Shown piece after piece: positions 10,986-20,879 of a DNA stretch of 64,000 nt. The position numbers and the translations under genes were made by a program. The stretch covers positions 124,001 to 188,000 of the forward strand of contig NW_024068198.1 of assembly GCF_009389715.1 (NCBI RefSeq), written 5' to 3'. Numbering within the stretch: the stretch's first letter is position 1; every line of letters begins with the position of its first letter. The stretch is from Phoenix dactylifera (lineage: Eukaryota > Streptophyta > Magnoliopsida > Arecales > Arecaceae). The notes beneath the pieces are model-generated. The model was not told the DNA's origin, made no database searches, and saw only the letters and a list, made by a program, of their open reading frames with translations.

Positions 10986-13283
10986 TGTAGATGGTATACT
11001 GTTCTACTACTTAATGATGCGTTTAGGTCGGTGACAATCCAATTTAAAGCATTGTATGGGAAAAGGATCCAATGCAAACAAACAGTAACAAGTGAGGACA
11101 TATCCTCAGATGATGAAAGTTCGAACATAATAAATTTGGTGTAGAAGCAATGAACTAAATGCTACCAGGTTCGGTGTTTATTCATATCAACATCGGCGGT
11201 GCAATAGAAAAGTAGTGGACCTCCATTTCGAAGAAGATCTCCATCCTGGTGAACTATGAAAAGCTCCCTTGCTTAGTGTTAAAAAGACATGGTCCAATTA
11301 TTAGGCTATAAATGGTCAATCAAGGAGAACCGCTAAAAGGTAGAGGGTTGTCGCGCGCATGGCATTGAGAAAGAATATCTGTGTTTGATACTTTGTAATC
11401 ACATCTATCACTCTCCTTTTCTGCTCCTCCTCATAACCATAGTCACAATTTCGGTGTTCAGAAATTTGGAGAACCCTCTAAGTACAACTTCAGAAATAAG
11501 TTGGATCGAGCTAAAAATTAGAGAAAATATCTAACAAATTAAAGAATGTGAGGCTGCCAACATACTCTTTTTTCAGAAGAAATGAGAAAAAAAAAAAGAA
11601 AGCAATCCATGAGTGTCTTTAATATAAATCATGATAAGTTTACAAATGCTGTAAAGCTCATAAATCATTAGAAATTCTTGGTTCATCGATAACCGCATGA
11701 TTAATTAATTCCTCGAGTCATTTGGTTAAGCGAAAAATCGTGAATAATGTGAGAATTCTTTCAAGTGTCTGAGAGAATATTTTTAGTGTTCATACACATG
11801 GGGGTACAGTACCACTTTGTGAAGGAGAAAGGCAATGATACCGTGGCCAGCCTATCAAACCAAGTAAACAACCATCTCAAACAGTCTATTCCACCCAAGT
11901 GGTGCACTTCCTTGTTGATGCCTCCAGTCATGGATTGGTGGCACTCATGCCCATTGTCCTAAAGCAACGACACTCTTCACAAAGATTCCTTATAGGGTGG
12001 ATGGTGAGGACTGTTGAGATTGGAGCTGAGGATTGGCAGAGGTGAGAGGATCTTATCCTAAACCAATCAAAGTATGCCGAAAGTGGTTGTGCACTTACCT
12101 TTCTATCCCTTTCCTCCTTATCCCTTAGAGAGATCGGTCATAAGATGACAATGCTGGATTGATAATTTGGACACGATCTCTTCTTTGTCACTGTCAGTTG
12201 GCTGCAATGGAATTCCATCCTACTGTTTTGACATCATCGGCTAATGGCATGATTGGTAGGGAATCACAATTGTTGATCGGATTGCTTCGCTTTCATCTAT
12301 TTCTTTTCATCCTTCAGCATACGAAACAATCATAAGATCCTATTTTCTTCATAGTTCTATGGACCTCAGGAAGCTGCCTAGTTTTAGTACCTACGAAGAC
12401 ATCAAAAATTCGAAGTTGCAACACGTTAGTTTTGGGGTGTAACTAATCCGATGTTAATATATTGGCTTTGAAGAACTAATATAATGATCAAATTTTGGTA
12501 TATATGAAGACATCAAATTTTGATTTGTAAGCTTAAAGAAACTAATAGTGGTTGCTTGTAACACTTTGCAGCATATATCTTGAAATTTCTTAGTTTTAGG
12601 AGGAAGCACTGTCAATTCCAACATCTAATGCTTAACAACAACAGATCTCATTCATGTCATTGCATTAATTAATAGTTTGTGAACTTACCCACAGTTGTCT
12701 GGCATAGTAGATCTTTCTTTGAAGGCTATAAAGCCCATTTTTTCGGCTACCCACTGTTTCTGTCGGCAACCTAATAGGTCATGCTATCAAGGATTGCAGA
12801 TATGCCAAGAAAATATCACAATGGATCATTTGTCAAGATAATATCGAAATCATGAAAGCTCTGAAATCGACGTGTATTTTGTACCTTAGAGAACTCTAAA
12901 GTTTGGCAAACCTTCAAAGTTTTAGTGCATTAAGCCTGTTGCTTAAGTTAAATGTTAAGCCCGTTAGAACTGTGGGGACTTGAGAGGGTTAGGTTAAGGC
13001 CTCTCCTAACGTCACTTCATGCCTGGACCTGTAGCTTGTCCTGTCCATTTTTCGCTCATTTGGATTATAGCTCAGTTCACAAATTTTTACATCATGTGTC
13101 TAGATCTATTTCCCATGCAAGTTGATGAACAAGAAATTCCTGGATTGGATTCTATGATGTTTTGTTGGTTACCATACTACATTGAGTAGCCCTAGGTCAT
13201 TTCTGTTGAGTAAAAGGCCTAATTCACAACTAAACAACGACCTTAATTCGATTGCCTTGATTTGATCACTGTGATACTTGGAT
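10986..13283. other. Intergenic region without recognised features
   Basis: AT-rich sequence with only short open frames (the longest, 11765-11962, has 65 codons and no known motif). No RNA gene, LTR or inverted-repeat element was recognised. Confidence 0.5.
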
Positions 13284-14010
13284 AAATTTCAGTCTCCCTA
13301 ACTTTCCCCATAATTTAATGTTTCACAAGCTTAACATTAAGGAATCTATTTAGTATTCTTCAACTAGAACATGGGACATCATCATTTACTCCAACAAGAA
13401 GTTTGATGACCATTGCGGTGCTTAAAAGTCCTTGAGAAAATGAACAATAAATGTAATAAGTTAATGTCACCCTCCCACTAGGAAAGCAATCAACTATAAG
13501 ATAAATTTCAGTCTCCCTAACTTTCCCCATAATTTTATGTTCCACGCATGATCTTAACACCAAGAAATCTATTTAGTATTCTTCAACTAGAACATGGGAC
13601 ATCATCATTTACTCCAACAACAAGTTTAATGACCATTGCGGTGCCTAAAAGTTCTTGAGAAAATGAACAATAAATATAATAAGTTAATGTCACCCTCCCA
13701 CTGGTCTATATAAATTTCATGGCATGGTGTTACAAGAAAACAACCAACTATAAGATAAACTTTGGTCTCCCTAATTTTTCCTGCAACTTAATGTTCTATG
13801 GTCTTGACACCAAGGAATCTACTAATTAGTCTTCTTCAATTGGAACACTGGACATCATCATTTACTCCAACCACAGGTTTAACGACCATGCGCGATGCTT
13901 AAAATTAAGAAATTGATAAATTAATAACAAAACATTATGTCAATGTCGTCCTCGCGCTGATCTGTATAAGTTTTATGTTGTGGTCTTATAAGAAAATCAA
14001 TCAATCATAG
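13284..14010 (+). repeat. Three tandem copies of a ~240-bp non-coding repeat
   Basis: Three head-to-tail copies begin near 13284, 13501 and 13756, each with ATAAATTTCAGTCTCCCTAA or a decayed form. Each continues through CATCATCATTTACTCCAAC and ACCATTGCGGTGCTTAAAA to GTCACCCTCCCACT. Copies one and two are very similar; the second and third also share a TATAAGTTTTATGTTGTGGTCTTA-type tail (one form each, diverged) that copy one lacks. Spacing is about 217 and 255 bases. The array ends about 170 bases before the plastid insertion. Confidence 0.85.
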
Positions 14011-14181
14011 AATTAGGATATCTCATCCTCAACCTCTGCCGTAGGCCCATTAGGCCCATCATTCCTTCTATTCTTGCCTTTCATAAAGTATGGTCAAATA
14101 AAATTCAGTGCAACCAAACGTGCAATATATGTTGTTTCAATTCCAATCCAGAAACAAGATAGCATCATTCCAAAAATTCTT

Positions 14182-14336
14182 CAACATGAAAAAACCAAAA
14201 GCTCTGCCCTCCCCCTTTATCTATCCAAGGGATGGAAGGGCAGAGGCCTTTGGTGTCCCTTCCAGTCAAGAATTGGGGCCCCACAATCACTAGCCAATAT
14301 GCTTTTCTCTCATACGTTTCTTCATTTATGGTTTGA
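14182..14336 (+). other. Plastid-derived insertion: rrn4.5-rrn5 spacer
   Basis: This stretch matches, from memory, the chloroplast inverted-repeat spacer between 4.5S and 5S rRNA genes. Recognised blocks include CAAAAGCTCTGCCCTCCC, GGATGGAAGGGCAGAGGCC, GTCAAGAATTGGGGCC and CACTAGCCAATATGCTTTTC. The hairpin pair GGGCAGAG/CTCTGCCC is retained. It runs directly into the partial 5S gene, so it is one nuclear-integrated plastid DNA piece. Confidence 0.85.
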
Positions 14337-14429
14337 TATTCTGGTGTTTTAGGCGTAAAGGAACCACACCAATCCATTCCGAACTTGGTGGTTAAACTCT
14401 ACTACGGTGACGATACTGTAGGGGAGGTC
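14337..14429 (+). pseudogene. rrn5: Partial plastid 5S rRNA gene (NUPT)
   Basis: The first ~93 of about 121 bases of chloroplast 5S rRNA, from TATTCTGGTG to GTAGGGGAGGTC. The blocks GAACCACACCAATCCAT, GAACTTGGTGGTTAAACTC and GGTGACGATACTGTAGGGG are diagnostic. Several substitutions (for example GTTTTAGGCGTAAAGG in the 5' stem region) show it has decayed. The 3' quarter is missing, because the sequence switches to unrelated and then ndhG-derived DNA. It is a nuclear relic and not a functional rRNA gene. Confidence 0.9.
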
Positions 14430-14489
14430 AATTAAATTATATTTAAGTAATTTTGAAATAAAATAAAAAAATGGATTTGAAAAGAATTT

Positions 14490-14662
14490 CAATTTTTCTG
14501 CCTTTTCGTTGGGATTGGTTCTTGTTTGTATATCCTTATTCTATATTCTATCGAATTCCTATTTTGTAGCTGCCGCGCAGCTCCTTATTTATGTTGGAGC
14601 CATAAATGTCTTAATCATATTTGCTGTAATGTTCATGAATGGTTCAGAATATTCCAGTGATC
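14490..14662 (+). pseudogene. ndhG: Partial plastid ndhG (NDH subunit 6), NUPT
   Basis: About 57 codons of chloroplast ndhG in an open frame. The translated text includes [20 protein letters not shown] and [20 protein letters not shown], two membrane segments of the NDH-complex subunit 6, and ends at GSEYS. The N-terminal and C-terminal parts are absent. After about 14662 the frame continues into sequence I could not assign. In plastids ndhG lies in the small single-copy region and rrn5 in the inverted repeat, so the two fragments were not neighbours at the source. Without a start or a plastid context it is not functional. Confidence 0.88.
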
Positions 14663-15868
14663 AATTGGAACATGAAAACGTGACTGAATTGTTACTCTTC
14701 AGGATGGAGTGGAAGAAGGGAGGAGATTCTCGAACGAAGAAAAGGATCCAATTACCATCGGCCCTCATTGGAAGCCAATTCATCCTGAATTTTGTGTTGC
14801 ACCAAACAGTGCTCGGCCTTGCTATTGTTGTAATCAGAACATCACATTGAGAATAGCATTTGCTATTGCTTGGCCTTGCACGCCGCAGGTTTGACACTCT
14901 GATTCAACTCATTTTGATTGCAGTATCTTCGCTGCACGGAGGGTACTTACCAAGTGGTAGTGTTTTAATCCTCTTTGCATGTGTTTTTCTACAGACTGAT
15001 TAAGTTCGAGCGGAAAAAGGTGGAGATTATCCTTCTTTTATTATGTTCAAGAAGATGGTTCGAGCCTTTGACGAAGGTAGGAGGGCTTTTCTTTCGATTT
15101 ACATAATAAGGAAGACTTTTTTAAACATTCATGCCCTTCTCGATAACCTTTTCATTATTAACAAAAAGAGCTAACACTTTTGTGTATCCTGATTAGGATG
15201 TGCCTCTACCATGGCAACTTTGCTTGTCAAATCTTCAATTTGATGGCATTTCTTTTTGCCAACTTATCGCCGACCAATTACTGTCCTAAGCGTAAAACAA
15301 TCAGATGCAAGATAGGGGGAGACAAATCGAGTGTTACTTATTAAAACAAGAACACAGTTAGGAGACATCTTGAATAATAATTCTATTTGTACTACTATGC
15401 CAGCACCTGCATGATACCATCGATGGTCATTTAGGAAGGTATTTACCTGATTATAGATTACAGGAGAATTTTATTGCAACCCACAAGAAGCCAACTTTTC
15501 TAGCCATTATATGCTGCAAAACTTTTCTATTGTTCGGTAATTCAAGTGAGGCAACCAAAGGGTCAATATATTCAGTCACATTGCATATATTTTTATTTGA
15601 GAAAAAAAGCCATGCATTGTATATATTTTTAAGGAGACTTAAACTTAGCAATCAAGTCTTGCACTCCCTGGAGACCTTAACGTACCAAGGATGGGCTGAA
15701 TCCATCTTGCTTTGACATACAAGTTCACATGAAACAAAAAGTATACAACAGTTGAAACCTGCAATGCAATTATCAAACACAAACAATTAATCTCCAAACC
15801 ATCAGATAGAACACACCTATTTGAAAGCAGAAAAGTTTTTAAGTGAGCTTCGGGCCATATGAACTCTT
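14663..15868. other. Unassigned sequence between the NUPT and the MIF gene
   Basis: The stretch 14663-15010 stays open in two frames and might be further organelle or rearranged DNA, but I could not match it to a known gene. The rest contains the presumed 3' UTR and downstream region of the minus-strand MIF gene. Confidence 0.35.
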
Positions 15869-16174
15869 TCAGCAACCTTCCCACTGCCTTGCCATGGCTG
15901 AGGAAGAGCAGTCGCATGACCCCTCATTCTCCTGCACTCTTCGGTGGAAGTTCCTGTGGCACCCGCACGCCGCGCACTTGAGGGCTCCGCTGGATCCCTC
16001 CTCACCTTCAGCCATGAACTCCCTGCAACCATCAACAGCATATCCTCCTGCACTTGCTGCGTGGTTCTTTTGGCACTCACCATATCTCACTTCCCTTCCC
16101 CTCGTGCATGCTGCCCACCCTTGGCCTCTAATGGCTGGTTCACATCTTCTCAACACTAGAAGTCGCTTCTTCAT
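15869..16174 (-). CDS. MIF, mini zinc finger protein
   Basis: Intronless 101-residue protein of the plant mini zinc finger family, the homeodomain-less relatives of ZF-HD factors. It starts [10 protein letters not shown], the usual MIF N-terminus. The zinc-finger dimerisation domain spans about residues 29-80, from [20 protein letters not shown] to [13 protein letters not shown], with ligands around C34, H38, C50, C67, C70, C72, H73 and H77 present. A short tail with CDCSSS follows, as in known MIFs. In Arabidopsis MIFs heterodimerise with ZF-HD proteins and block their DNA binding or nuclear entry, affecting hormone responses. The length matches the family and the ATG is the natural start. 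The gene lies tail-to-tail with the ZF-HD gene about 12.4 kb away, with transposon and plastid debris between them. Confidence 0.93.
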   Translation of the reverse strand: MKKRLLVLRRCEPAIRGQGWAACTRGREVRYGECQKNHAASAGGYAVDGCREFMAEGEEGSSGALKCAACGCHRNFHRRVQENEGSCDCSSSAMARQWEGC

Positions 16175-17300
16175 GGCGAATTCCCTTGATCCACTACTTC
16201 AGTGGCTGGTTTTTTCTGCTTGGCGATCGAGGGCTATGCCGCTCCTATGGCTAATGGGTAGTATTGGGTTGTCATTGGAAGCTAGGAAATGTGCCTTTAG
16301 TCTTGTTCTATTCCCAATCATGAGCCTACATATCTTGAATATATATATAAAGCTTGCATAGACATTTCCCTTCTTCTATGCTTAGTGTCTTTATTCCCCA
16401 TGGTGAGGGTCACATGACCCTTCATTGATGTCCTTGAGATAGGGTAAGACCACTGAATATTGATGGTCCAACCAATTCCAACTCACTAGTGCAGCAGGAA
16501 ATTAACAATCCTTGGGCCATTAGGGTAACCCTAGATTGATGGGAGAGCCTAAATAGGAGAGCCTTTTATTTTTTGCCTCCCCACTTTGATTGGTTTGTTA
16601 GTGCATGACTGGCTAAGGGCCCTCCAAAACCTAAATTATCCTACATTGTGGGCTCCTTGAAAGAAATGGTACCACCTCTTCTAAAAAAAAAGAAAGAAAG
16701 GTACCAACAATGGCTGTCTAGAGATATAAATATGTGAAATGATAGGTTGGTCAGCCAAATTGTTGGAGGGGACACAGCTCCCCCGCCCTCACCTCTCTCT
16801 CTCTCTCTCTCTTTAATGCTTTGTCTTCTTCAGTTAACAGATCAATGTGGAGTGCATTTGCTCTATGCCAATTTGCAGCTGATATTTGCAAACCTTTCTT
16901 ATAGCCTAATGATGGCACCCATCTTCCATTCAAAGAGATTTCATGTTCAATCTTGCAAATGTTCTCCAAGCTATGGATTGGTGACACCCCCCACCATCAT
17001 CTTCAAAAGGAAAAAAAAAAAAAATCATAAACATATGTGTTACTTGGGTGCATAATCGATTAGGTGTATATATTTGAATTGTTGATAATAAATAAACTTG
17101 TAAAGGTTGGTATCTTACTATGCAGAGATGTTTTAACTAGCTAAATGACTCTAAAAGCTTAATAATAGACACAAGTATGGGTATACTTAATGAATAACCG
17201 AACTGGAGGGATTTAAACTCAAGATCTCCAACAAATCTAAGCTCTAGTACCATGTTAACTAACCGAAAGAAGCCAACCTCATGGGGCCCCCACCACTTTA
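16175..17300. other. Upstream region of the MIF gene
   Basis: The promoter and 5' UTR of the minus-strand MIF gene should lie here. A CT run at about 16795-16812 reads GA-rich on the coding strand. No clear TATA box was fixed. No other gene was recognised. Confidence 0.4.
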
Positions 17301-17342
17301 GGAGTGGCGTGATCCGGGCTTTCGTCCAAGCCACGCCACTCC
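17301..17342. repeat. GC-rich hairpin with perfect 11-bp arms
   Basis: GGAGTGGCGTG (17301-17311) pairs exactly with CACGCCACTCC (17332-17342) around a 20-base loop. It sits in a short GC-rich island within AT-rich DNA. Function unknown; the flanks resemble worn retroelement sequence. Confidence 0.6.
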
Positions 17343-18412
17343 CTACCTAACTTGGAAAGGGTGACCCAAAAAGACGCGCACCCACCCTCTAAAAGCTTAA
17401 AGCTAATAGAGAAAGTGTTAATAATGTATATCCAAGTTAACCAAATGGGTTCGAATCTATTAGGTGAAATCAAATCTTCCAGCATCCTGAAAAGTATGAA
17501 AGAAATAATAACCGGATGCAATCCTTTGCTAAAACCAATCATTTAATGCTCACCATTCTTTTTGGCTATATTATTATTGGCAAGAATGTTTTACAGGACA
17601 ATCTAAAGCAATAACTGTTTGATGGGACAATCCAAAACAATCTACTTCCAACTCAATAATAACAATTTTTAGATGAAGCCTGTAGAAAATTTAATGCAGC
17701 ACAATCAGCAAATGGCTTCTGCCAATCTCCCTTAGGGATTACTGCATTTTTAACCCTTTAAAGAAGCAAGAACCTGCCTTTGAAATAAAGAGATAATTTG
17801 CTGATTGAACCATCCAGCAGAGAAATGTCATTCACCAATGTATTAATTCAGCATGATCAATATGAAAAAAAGTTACATGCTTGGAGACCCTTTCAAACAC
17901 TTCAGAAGAAGTTTCAACTCAAAACAAGATTCCAAAATTTACTCTTCAGAAACATTTGCAAACATCAAGAGATCAATCCAAACATTTACAAACATTCAGA
18001 GATGGATCCAATTAAAACAGGTGACGCAGAACAGATGGTGGCAAACCATATATGATGGCAAAATTCAGGCCTCTGGATCAATGGATCACGCGACAAAGAC
18101 AACATGAGAGGATTATGCAGACTGACTTTGGTGTCACGCAGCAAACACCTAAGCTATGGTGACTGAAGAACAAGATTATTACGCTGCGTCCAGCCTACCA
18201 AAAATCGTACAATCGCGCAGAATATGAAAAGAGATGCAGATAGCGATGAGACCATCCACATGTGCTGAGGATCCAATAACAACAGACTTTTCTAGCTGTT
18301 AAAGATATATGTATCTCATATGCTGCTGTACCATCCTTGGAAATAGAAGTCATTTTGTGTTTGTAGTTTGAAAGATGAGGTTGGTATTGATGGAGACCAC
18401 AGGGGAGGATAG

Positions 18413-19900
18413 TGTTGCCCAGAGATGGTCACCCAAGAGGGGGGTGAATTGGGTGTTTTAAAACTTTTTGACTAATTAAAACAAAACACACAAGTGTATG
18501 TGCAAAGGTAAAACTAAAGTAGCAATCACAGTCAAACGCAAACACACAAAGATTTATAGTGGTTCGGAGCTTCCACTGCTCCTACATCCACTCCCCAAAC
18601 ACCTTTGGGAATTTCCACTATAATCAGCGATTACAGTACGGTAGTTTTGCGAGTTCACTACCCAACTCGTTGTTTTACCCCGGGCTAACAACGAACCCTA
18701 CAATCCCCCAATTTAACCTAGGCTTGGGACACCTATCCCTTACTTGGAACAAGCACAATAAACAAAGGTTTTACAAAGATTTAAAAGCTCTTAATGAAGC
18801 GAATATAATAATGAGAAATAATAAAACCCGGAAGAACTCTTTTAGCCGTTGGAAGCGTGGGTAATGGTGGTTCTTCCGATGTGGATCGCGTTGGTTGAAT
18901 GTGAGCTTTGAATGCCGAGTGGGAGTGAGTAGTTGAGCACGAAATCAGATGGGAAAGCTTGAATGCACTTGATTTCTCCTCTTGAAAGCTCTAACTCCCT
19001 TGAACCTCTTTTTCTTTCTTCTCTCTTGAATGATCTTGTGTTGGGTTAGTGAGAAGTTGTTGGAAGGCACTTAAAAGCTCCCTTTTATAGCCCAAAAAGC
19101 AATAGATCCGTTAGACACAAAAATATGACCGTTTGAAATTCAAATTTACCTGCAAAAGTGTGTCAGTCGTGTTCCAGGCGCTCCGGAGACGTCTCCGCTT
19201 CGACGCGAGACGTCTCGGCTGTATAAAATTTCTCTTGACGTTGTTTGGAGTCAACTTGGCACTTTTACGGGGACGACTCTGAAGAAGAACGACTTGAATG
19301 CTTGTTCTTCTGTTTTTCTGAGAGAGTCGGCTCAGTACTTTACGGGGACGTCTCGGGATGTTTGCGCTTTTTGCATGGGGACGACTCCGCGACGTCGGGG
19401 ACGACTCCGTAGTTGTATCACCGAAAAACATGTCCTCTGGAATCCCCTGAGAGAGTCGACTCCGCGCTCTCTGAGGACGTCTCGGGAAGTCCGCTTTTTA
19501 CTCGTGGGGACGACTCCGCGTCCTTCGGAGATGACTCGCGCGCATCCCTCGAAATCGGCCTTTCTGCCGCCTCTGAGAGAGTCAACTCCGCAGAGTCAGG
19601 AGTCGACTCCGACCCTGCGAGACGCCTCGCCAGGTGCCGGGGACGTCTCCAGACGTGCCAATTCTTCCTGTTCGTGCCAGAGACGTCTCTGGGACAAACC
19701 GGAGACGTCTCGGCTGTCCCTGATCTGTTTTCTTCATCTCAAAAATTCTTCAATAAATCCTTGAAAAATATGGGAACATGCCTAGACATTTCTTACTAAT
19801 ATTTTTAGATAAACACCTGAAATCCTCAAATAAATTGTTAATACACAGGGAATTATACTCTAGTATTTTGTATTCATCAAAATCCATTAAGGGGTCAACA
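18413..19900 (-). repeat. 3' LTR of the Sirevirus-type element
   Basis: 1,488 bp, nearly identical to 27934-29436. It contains the TATA box (CTATAAAAGG on the minus strand, plus-strand about 19081-19091) and, just upstream of it, a dense palindrome array at 19183-19714. It is slightly shorter than the other LTR, mainly from an indel near 18741. Confidence 0.95.
19183..19714 (-). promoter_or_regulatory. Palindrome array in U3 of the 3' LTR
   Basis: Second copy of the array described at 28721-29250, upstream of the LTR TATA box. It repeats GAGACGTCTC-like and GAGTCGACTC-like 10-bp palindromes and half-decayed forms. A few CpGs have become TpG or CpA compared with the other LTR. Confidence 0.75.
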
Positions 19901-19915
19901 ATCTCCCCCTTTTTG
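19901..19915 (-). other. Polypurine tract next to the 3' LTR
   Basis: On the minus strand AAAAAGGGGGAGAT lies immediately before the TGTTGA start of the 3' LTR. This is the usual primer for plus-strand DNA synthesis in LTR retrotransposons. Confidence 0.9.
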
Positions 19916-20183
19916 ATGATGACAAAACGCTGAGTATATGCAAAATTCGAAATTTAAACATATACACAGTATCTGATCAGATGTACAAGTATTATATTTT
20001 GGTTAGAGCTAGATACAGTGTGCATAATTCAAAATAGTCAAGTTTCAGTTCTATCCTTATGCATAAGTATTGATCTTAGTAGCTCTTGAGCAATTTTAGC
20101 ATATCAACTGAATTTGAATCAAGTTAAGATGTAAATTGATGAAATATTGATGCTGAAAACAATTGAAAGCTAAGTACTTTTTG

Positions 20184-20595
20184 ACTCCCCCTTTCTTTTC
20201 CAGAAGGGCAATTGTTTTAAAGCCAATATTCTTCAATTTTATCTTTTCTAATTCAACTTTTAAGTATGAGTGTAAATTTTGTATTTTGCATTCTATATAT
20301 TTGTTCTAGGTTCTACTCCATATACTCTATATATTGGTTCTACTCCATATATTGATTCTACTCCCCCTTTTTGTCATCAACAATGAAGGGGACAAATTTT
20401 CCTTAGGTACCTAAAACACAATTTCTAGTAGAATTCAGCATATTACCATGAATCACTCAAGGATATTCAAGTTATGCTCCCTCTGTCCAAGTTATTTTTA
20501 TTAATGAATTCAGCATTCATTTCACTCCCCCTTTGTTTTGGAATTCATTTCAGACCTTTTAAAAGTAGTTATCACAAGTTGTGCTCCCCCTGTTT
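20184..20595 (-). repeat. Additional polypurine-tract-like repeats
   Basis: Five further AAAGGGGGAGT-like tracts on the minus strand lie at about 20184-20199, 20359-20374, 20477-20488, 20523-20540 and 20582-20595, between the env-like ORF and the 3' LTR. Multiplied polypurine tracts in this position have been described as a hallmark of sireviruses. Confidence 0.75.
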
Positions 20596-20879
20596 CATAT
20601 GCGTTGATAAGTTGTGTCAAATTTGAACACTTAAGGTATGTTATGAGATTTTTATGGCACATCACAGAATTACATACACAAAGTTTGATCCCACAGAATT
20701 AGAAACATACAAAGTTTCAAAAGGAATTATATGACATTCATATATCATTGCAATCATTTGAAGTCATTACAAGGTTAAAAAGGAAATCATTACAAGTATT
20801 GATTCCTAATACAAAAGAAGTTTCAAATAAGCCTAGCGTTTCACAAAAAGATGAGCCCTAGATGTTTACAAAATGTCTT

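Noticed and set aside
14337-14662. rrn5 and ndhG as working genes
   Set aside because: Both are truncated and mutated, and joined out of plastid order in a nuclear context.
17230-17270. Possible decayed tRNA-Met primer site (CTCTAGTACCATGTTAA)
   Set aside because: Two or more mismatches and no LTR border beside it.
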